Source: Smittia aterrima (taxonomy: Eukaryota; Arthropoda; Insecta; Diptera; Chironomidae). From it: 64,000 bases of DNA. The notes beneath the pieces were generated by a model, which was not told the DNA's origin, did not search any database, and was given only the letters and a program-made list of their open reading frames with translations. Position 1 is the stretch's first letter, and each line of letters begins with the position of its first letter. The stretch covers positions 20,460,001 through 20,524,000 of the forward strand of contig CP093831.1 in NCBI GenBank assembly GCA_033063855.1, given 5' to 3'. The translations under genes and the position numbers were made by a program. Of the stretch, positions 56,302 through 64,000 are shown piece after piece.

Positions 56302-58073
56302 TTACAAATCTTCGCCCAAGCGATCAATTTCATCGAGTACAAAGTCAATGTCTTGCTCTTTGGTGCCTTCTTGCGAGATGATTGCACGGAAGAAGTTTGG
56401 ACGTTTGTAATCTCGCGTGTAGCCGACCATCATCGACCCACTTTTCATCATTCTTGATTTAATTTTAGGGCAAAGTAGGCCCATTGCATCTTTCTTTTCC
56501 TTGCTGTGCTCAACTCCACGAAGTCGTTTCGGAATATACCAGAAACAAATGTTAACAAATTCTGGTTCCATTAAAAGATGAAACTTATCGCTTCGTTGTT
56601 TCAGTTGGTTCACGAAATAAGCAGTAAGTTCCATCAATCGGTCCATGCGAGCAGAGAAACCAGCGTCGCCTCGAGATCTCCATTGGAACCACAATTTGAA
56701 AATATCGTTGTGTCTTCCACATTGAATTGTACGATCGCCAGTATCAAGTTCTGTGTTATACATTTTATCTTTCATGAACAAATATTCTGCGGATAAATGA
56801 TTGCATTCGCTGAGAAGACTTTTGTGCTTCACGTGAAACGTTGCGCATTGTAATTGAGTTCCCATCAACTTGTGAGGATTCCTAAAGAACAAAAATGGTA
56901 TTATTCAGTTTTTCCATGAGACCATAATGTTTTACCATGTCACTGAGTCAGCTCTCTCGATGCCATTTAAACGAGGAGAACGATGATTCTTTGAAAGCAA
57001 AAGTCCTCCACCCCAAGCAGCCTTGAAAACGAATCAAAATCATAATAGGCGAAACTTTCTAATCTTTTCATATCATTTAACTTACATCGACATGAAACCA
57101 AATGCCATGCTTCTCGCAAATGTCTGCAATTTCATTCAGTGGATCGAATGCTCCAAGTATCGTCGTTCCTAAAGATGAAAAATGGTAGTTTGTAGCTTTT
57201 CAACTCGATTAGAGCTTGAAGCTTTACCTGCAGTTGCCACGACCATGATTGGGATCGATTCAGCAAGCTTTGCCTCATTTAACATTCGATCGAGCTCTTC
57301 AGGAATCATCCGTCCCTGTGCATCACAATCGACGTTCATGCAATTGTCGATTCCGATTCCTGCGACTGCACAAGACTGATGAATACTGTAATGGCATTGA
57401 CACGAAGTGCAGACAACAAGCTTCGCTGGAATCGCACAAAATCCTTTGTTTTTGCAATCGGGGAACTTTTTATAGCGTGCTAGGATGACAGCATACAAGT
57501 TGCAGATCGATCCACCGGGAGCTAGTGTTGATTCACCAGTCTCAAAGCCGATGAGATCCCTCATCTTCTTCATGACAACTTCTTCCATTGTAAGAAATAC
57601 TGGAGCCACTTCATAAGTGAACATGTTGGCATTTTGTGTTGACGCAAGCCAATCGCCAGCCATCGCAACGATATCCAACCCGTTTGCTAGTTGATTCATA
57701 AATCGCAGGTGGCCGCTTTTAACTCCAAATTTCAAAGTTGCTGCACAGTCTTGAACAAGCTCACTGAGCGTTTTTCCTTCTTCCGGAAGATTCATGTCAA
57801 ACTTTTTCTTCATGCTGTAAATATTGGAACGAAAATGAGATTTTCCTTTTGAACTTTTTTGTCGTTAACTCACCACTCAGGCAAATGGAAGTCTAAAACT
57901 GGTTCATCACGATTGAAGCAAAGTTCAATGTAATCAATGAGAATGTCAACGATTTTCTGAAGAAACTCTCGTGTCTCTTGCTGAGAGCTTTCGTTGAATG
58001 GAAGTAAATCGGTATATTTCAACTCTGCGATCTTCTCTGATAGCGTGTAAATGGCTGGATCTATAGCCGACAT
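56302..58073 (-). CDS. PLP-dependent decarboxylase, cysteine sulfinate/aspartate decarboxylase type
   Basis: Exons 58073-57874, 57814-57228, 57168-57086, 57021-56936 and 56881-56302 join in frame to 511 residues. This is a group II PLP decarboxylase of the GAD/CSAD/insect ADC branch: APGGS (about 165-169), the cofactor-stacking histidine in CHYSIH (H208), HVDAAWGG (288-295) with the PLP-binding Asp, and the Schiff-base lysine in NPHK (K323). Members convert cysteine sulfinate to hypotaurine, or aspartate to beta-alanine, used in insect cuticle tanning. The length is nearer CSAD than the longer insect ADC. The CHYSIHQSCAVAGIGIDN region is unusual, since most relatives have CHYSIQKGA-like sequence, so substrate use should be treated as open. 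Convergent with the ABCH gene. The start ATG at 58073 is preceded by an in-frame TTG-AAA, not an ATG. Confidence 0.92.
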
Positions 58074-61000
58074 TTTCAAATCACGTTGAAATTTTAAATT
58101 TTAAAATAATTAGACTGAAAATTTTGTGAAGAGACTCGAACGAACACTCGAATTGAAATGAGTGACGTTTCAGAACAAATTTAAGCAAAAGCTGCTTAGA
58201 TTGAATTTGATTGATTGCCCTTCACAAAATGACCATCGACCCATCACCGTGAAAAAAATTGAATTCGTGAAAATAGTTGCAAACCATAGGACATCATAAT
58301 AAAAAGGACAATAAAGCTCTGTTTTTACGTACTCGAAATGCTCGTCACTTTTTTGCTAGTGCGTCAATTCTTTGACAGAATTGTATTAAAAAGCGGTGAG
58401 CGAAGCGTTCACAATAGATTTGATGAGAAATTTTCAAAAAAAAGTTCAATGAATAAAATATTATGAATTTCGTTGAATGCGATCATGCGGGAGACGAAAT
58501 CTTTGAAGCGGCAACGCACGTGACGAAACTATTAAGAGCTCATAAAATTCATTAAATCGTCTTTAAAGTTTCGTCAAGCGGCGTTCAACATAAATTCCAT
58601 GAACCTTCTTATGAATTAAAATTTTTAGCAAAAGTTTTGCCATTTCACACGAACTTCGTCACAAGATAAACACCTGAACAGTGTTGTGCAGTAAAATTAA
58701 TGTTTGAATAACTTTTCGTACTCAAATCGGAGAAAAAGTTTTAATTGCAGCATCTTGAAAATTTGTTTCCGACTCCCGACTTGAAACTAATGAAAAAGTT
58801 TCTTCGTCGTTGATTTTAGGAGAAGCAAACCGTGTTAAACAAATCATGGCATCCTTTGAGTGCCACTCGACACATAAACATTTTCTGGAGATTAATTTGT
58901 TGTGACAACAATATTTTTTGTTATCAAAGGGAAAATGTGGAATCTTCTTCTCGGTCCCCGGAAAACGGTAATGAGGTCAATCATCGATAAGAGCTAAATT
59001 CATCGCAGAAGGAAATTGTTTTTGTGCTTCGTGACTATCGAAATGGACAAAGTTGAAAGGAGCACTTCTGCTCCGAGGAATTCGAGACATCCGGAAGTGA
59101 ATTAAATTCCAATTTTCTCGCAGTGGATGAAATAGAAAATAATAAATTTCCAATCTACGCTCTCACTCTCCTGTACATCGCATTCGGACATTCGGTAAAT
59201 GGAGCGTCTTTTCGTTGTCAAATGAAGCAAGCACAATAAGAATTCAAGGAGATGTGAGAAACATCTGTCTGTATTTATCTTTTACACCCAATGAACTGGC
59301 AACCGATTGCATATCGTTGTCACTTGTTCAATCTCAAAGCTTATGAAAGCTCACTGGGCTGAGCTTGCGATTTCCAAAAACCAATTGCGACTAAACATTC
59401 TCAATAGCTGCATAGATAGTTCGACACAAAAGGGTTCTGAACATTCCTTAAATAATTGAAAAGTCGTAGAAGGAAGACTGCGCTCATTCAAACATCTGTC
59501 AAGCGGAACTAAATGAAAATCATCTTAGAGAGTAAAAAATTTGCTTTCGGAGAACTCGAAGGTGTCGAGACAAGCTCAATCAAAAAAAATTTTTGTCAAG
59601 AGATCTCGAGAGCTTCGTATTTCACCTCAGGTCTTTCGATTCAATCGAAGTAAAACAATCGAAAAATCGAAATCGCTTGACATCATTTGGAAGAACGAAA
59701 ACATTTTTCCTCTCGTTGCAATTTAAATAAGTGGCATGTGCTAATTATCGAATCGAAAACAAGGAGAAACAAAAAATATCAAGTTTTTGTTCATTTTTCG
59801 CGCCGCAAGAGCAAAAAAACAGCGAATTGCTGGCGTAATTAAATTAAAATCTCATGAGAGCTTTTTTGCAGTCACGGAAACATTTTTTTCTGTGTTTTAA
59901 TCAATTAGTGAAGAAAGAAAATTTCATAAATTAAAAAATAAATTCGAGAATGGGAAATTAATGTAATTTCGTTTCGTGGTCGAGTGTGAAGCCCTCGAAC
60001 GTAGGGAAATTACGAATTAATTTCGATTAAATCTCGTTATGACGACAACGAAATGAAGCGACAACGAATTTTTTCATCGCAATAAAAAGAACTTTTCTTT
60101 CCATCTAAATTAAAAAAAAATTGGATTCACTTGTCTGACTCGAGCTCCTCGGGTTTCAACAAGTACTCCGCCGACTTCCCGTCGCTACGTGAAACAAAAA
60201 TCTCTTTGCCAAGTAAAAGTCATTCCAGAATTTCAATTCGTTACCGGAATGAAGAGGAAAACGATAATGACACGGCGGATTTTCTTGTTGTCTGTAAGTA
60301 CAAACAAAGGAACTCCGAGGAGACGACGAATACCCAGAATAATGATCGCTTTTCAGACTTTTTCACTCCTTTCCGTATCTTTCATCAAACCAGAATTGTG
60401 CAATCTGAGATGAGATTCACATCATGAGATTCACAAGATAAAAAAATTTCCATTAAATCTGATTTCAACATTCACCTAAATTTAGCTTGATGTCGAGAAG
60501 CTTTAACTTTAAACTTCATGTAATTAAGTTGAGAAATTTTTCTGAAATACTCTGAGAAATGAAATCTTTATCAGAGAGCAAACAGTCTCGTCAGCGCCGA
60601 CTCAACAAATTTAGAACAACGAGAAACTTTTCTCAATTTTCTCTTCTTTCCTTCAGTGTTAACAAGTCAACAATCGAGGAAAGTCTCGATAACATTTTTC
60701 TCATCGAATTTTTACGTGAAATCTTCATCTTAAAGAACATTTTTCAATCTTAAAGTAGGTCAACATTTTTCCCAAACTTTTATCTCAGACGTGATAGAAA
60801 ATCAATCTCAATTACAATTGCTTAGTCTTCATGTTATCGACGCTCACGTTCGCAACATCTTATTATGTAAATACGTTTCTACAAATGGAAAATCGCACGA
60901 TCATCAAAACATGGAGACTGGGAGAGGCTTGTGGAAACGCCAATGCTCAAGGTGCATGCAAATGACAGGACAAGGTGGAAGAAGTCTATGAATATTGTAA

Positions 61001-64000
61001 TTAAATTTGATTAGAAAACATAAACTTCGCCGACGAAAGCATTTCTCTCACACAAGCTAACAGGATTACATGATGATGTATGACATAAAGTAAACTTTTT
61101 GCCCGATGCGAGTGGCAGATGAGAGAGAAAATCCTTAGAGGAACAAATTCGAAATTTCCGTTGAATTATCAAGGGTGAAATAATTAATCAAAGTGGATCA
61201 ATGTTGTGATCGCTGGAAAGACTCGTTATATTCTTCGCTGCCATGTTCACATGCTACACATTCGCATAGCGATGACGATAGAAAAGTCTTCAGACTTTAA
61301 TCGCTGTCGGAGTTTGTGGGACGACATTCGGCAGTCATAAGAAAGCCTAGCTTAGCTGAGAATGAATTAAGCGATTACTCCGTAAATGGATAATAAATTA
61401 TGAGAAGATTGTTGAGTGAAGCTGTCGGTTTTAATCTCTGCCGGAGCAAAGCAGTTCATGGTTCGTTCGATATAATGAACAAGATTAAGTTTCTCATCAT
61501 TGTTATTCAGCTATCGCTTCCGGCTATGAGTGAATATCTTTCAAACTTCTCGTCTATAGCAACTTTGGTTTGTTTGCTTCAAGTTTAGCTTCGTGTAAGA
61601 GCCACATTGCATTCAGTAAACGCTTCGTTATCGCTGCCATGCATCTGGAAATATTATCGCAAAACTATGCATGAGCAATCTTGGATCACAGCTTCGTTAG
61701 CATCCTCACTCTTGACAAGTCTCAATGTTGAAAACGAAGAAGATTTCTTTAGAAGTCAAAGTCATCTTTTGAAGATGATGTAGGCAAAATCTGAGAATAA
61801 ACAAGTAGAGTCTTTTGAAGTTGATGGGGCGGTTTTAGCGTGGAAAGCATGACTCGCCTCTAAGCAGAAAATAATTATTCGAAGCAATATCTAGGTAACT
61901 TATTTACGTATCTTAATAAAACCGAGAATTTCATTATGAAATATTCTAGGAAACTGACAATATCGAAAGTTTTTTCCCCTTACAATTCACGTCAGCTTAG
62001 ATACAAAAGTTTCCGGAATTGTTGTCGAGAAATTTCATAAGTCGTGATAGAATTGCGAACACCGCTGAGCTGCAAAGTTTCCCATTTGTCTATGGCGTTC
62101 GCAACGCCGCTTATGAAACACTTTAGTCAAGGAAGTACTTGAAAAATATTCTAGAATAGAAAGCTTCGCGAGAAATAGAAGCAGATTTCTCAAGTAGGGT
62201 AGCGAGCATAATGAGATGATTGCTGTTATCTTCAATAGAAAATCTTCTCTTTTTTCTCCTTTTCTCCTTGAAAAGTCATTCACATGAAAACAAGAGAACG
62301 TGGTTCGTTTACCTAATTTGCATCCTTTATTAGCTTTTATTTTTCATAATAATCTTGACGCTCGTTGGAAAATCCTCTGATTTATCGACAAAAGTAGCGA
62401 TGTTTTAGTAATGAGGAAATTTGTTTTTAAAATCCTTCTTCTGTCTTTCGGATTATCGCAGAAGTAGGAGCGTAATTATGCTCGTTATTTATAATAATTT
62501 CGCTTATCACTAAAGCCTGACCGCAGAGCTTGAAGCTTTTAACCGCACCCAGATTTTTAAGCTTCATTCGTCAGTGACTTGAAGTTTTATGTTTATCAAC
62601 AGCGGTGGGTAAATTTTAAAGGCAATAGGTAACTACCAATCGACCCTTCTAAGCTCTCATATGTTCAGAGCTTAAAGCTTTTTGTCATGGACAAAATATC
62701 AGCGTTGATTGTGTTAATTTTTAATTAACTTAATCCAGTACGACCAACAAGAAGCAAAATTGCTGCCAGATGCAGAGAGAGCAATCAAGCGACTGAAGTG
62801 GATGCAGAGCTTGGTGATGAGTTTTTAAAGCGGGGGGAGGAAAAGTGTGGGCTATTAAATAGAATTTCTTAAATTTGCATACACTCGTGAACGAGAAATG
62901 GAATTTCTCGGCGAGAGAGCTCTGCAATATCTCACTGGATTGCGGTTTCAAATGATATTTAATGTCAACGTTTTTCAACCTAAAGTCACAATACAAAATG
63001 AAATTAAATCGTAAATGTTACAACAAATTAAAAGATATAAACATTAAAATGAAAAAGCTCTCATCTCGTATAGTATCTAAAGACTAGATTTTAAGCTAAA
63101 GCGGCAAGTGCGGTTGAATAAAAATTAAAAGCTCTTGAGGAGATTAAACGTTGAGTTTTATTACTCTTTGATTCAGTGATTAGGAGTCTTAATTTAGAAC
63201 ACAGCTTCTGCAATTTCCTTGCGCACTTGCGGAGATGAAAATTTTTTATGACACAGTCGCCTCTGAAAAACTGAATTCTTTGTTTCCAACTTGTCACGAT
63301 GAAGCAGTTAAAGAGCGCAAAATTACATTCGTCGGGGGTTGTTGATCTTCATGGCACGACGCTCTTCTCTAATTTTCAATGTTTTTGTTGAGGAACTTTA
63401 ATCCTTTGCAAAAAGAATTGTTCCAGAAAGTTTAATGAAGAAACTGAAACTCAAGTTTTCTTGGAAGTTACTTGGAACTATTTATAGCTTCGAAACTATT
63501 TTCGAATTCAAAGAAGCAACAAATTTAAATTCTAGTTGGATACATTCATAAATTATAAATCGAGCACAAAAATTCAATTACGGAACAAGAGTTCTCTTTC
63601 ACCAGAGACTTTGTCAGTCCCACAACAGCGCGACATTATACATGAACATCCCAAAAAGAAAAAACTTTTATCGATCGTGTGGAATGTTCTCACTTCGTCA
63701 TCAGCTGGAGTAAAATAAGTTTCGTCTTTCATTTTGTAGCCACGTCGAGTGAGCTAAAATTTTAATGGAAAATTCGGTCAAACGGGTGATTGGAAGATGG
63801 AATTTAAATTAGGGCATGAAGGATCTATTGAAATAAAATCGATGGTGTGGAAGACAAATGAATTCGTTTTCATTTGTGGACGAGACGAGGGGAAGATAAA
63901 AACCATACTGAATACATAATCGAAACCTTAGACGAGAAGTATCGATAGCGCTTTTAGTGCTGGGCACGTTTCCAAGGGAAATTCTCGTCGGCGACCGCAA
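58074..64000. other. Gene-poor 3' region
   Basis: No gene is supported. Two weak items: 60125-60291 (+) reads DSSSSGFNKYSADFPSLRET and on to a good donor (TGTCT|gtaagt) with an acceptor 63 bases later (cttttcag), but no convincing start or domain. The ATG at 61475 (+) opens a 37-codon frame with a signal-like start (MNKIKFLIIVIQLSLPAMSE). Everything else is AT-rich with chance ORFs. Confidence 0.55.

Noticed and set aside
56302..56796. Plus-strand frames within the decarboxylase last exon
   Set aside because: Shadows of the decarboxylase, whose NPHK and downstream sequence fix the true frame.
1..64000. CRISPR arrays, prokaryotic operons, rRNA genes, full tRNAs, transposases
   Set aside because: None seen; gene structure, introns and families are insect nuclear.

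Overview
This is eukaryotic nuclear DNA from an insect, most likely a nematoceran (midge- or mosquito-like) fly. The grounds are visible AT-richness, many 50-60 nt gt-ag introns, TCAGT-type initiators, an insect-type odorant receptor, an arthropod-type ABCH transporter, and a tandem array of fatty-acid elongases. The order-level call is inference. No virus, transposase, rRNA, CRISPR array or bacterial-style operon was seen.

Layout. (1) 1-4.7 kb, + strand: the 3' part of a carbonic anhydrase-related protein of the CA10/CA11 type, followed by about 6.6 kb without recognisable genes. (2) 11.3-23.5 kb, - strand: a dense run of 17 small secreted-protein genes. Fourteen of them end in a short tail with one cysteine pair, C-x(10-13)-C, usually followed by R and one or two hydrophobic residues. 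A complete five-exon odorant receptor sits inside the run on the same strand. This cluster is the most novel-looking part of the window. (3) 23.5-43.3 kb: mostly empty, with three multi-exon secreted-protein genes on the - strand (28.7-29.4, 35.7-36.7 and 37.4-39.4 kb) built almost entirely of phase-0 introns, plus a possible Cys/dibasic terminal exon at 27.1-27.2 kb. (4) 43.3-53.3 kb, + strand: six tandem ELO-family very-long-chain fatty-acid elongases, two of them near-identical recent duplicates. (5) 54.0-56.3 kb, + strand: a five-exon ABCH half-transporter. It converges at only 39 bp on a five-exon PLP-dependent decarboxylase of the cysteine sulfinate/aspartate decarboxylase type (- strand, 56.3-58.1 kb). 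(6) 58.1-64 kb: no gene I can support.

Working together (inference). The elongases and the ABCH transporter are adjacent and could serve lipid synthesis and export to the cuticle. The decarboxylase family makes hypotaurine/taurine or beta-alanine, and beta-alanine is used in insect cuticle tanning. The 11-23 kb cluster looks like a fast-evolving secreted-effector family. GATA-type motifs lie upstream of several members, and three neighbours share a duplicated promoter and 5' UTR.

Gene models were assembled by hand: gt-ag junctions were checked so that every join keeps frame and the total coding length is a multiple of three. No database search was run, so family names come from recognised motifs.
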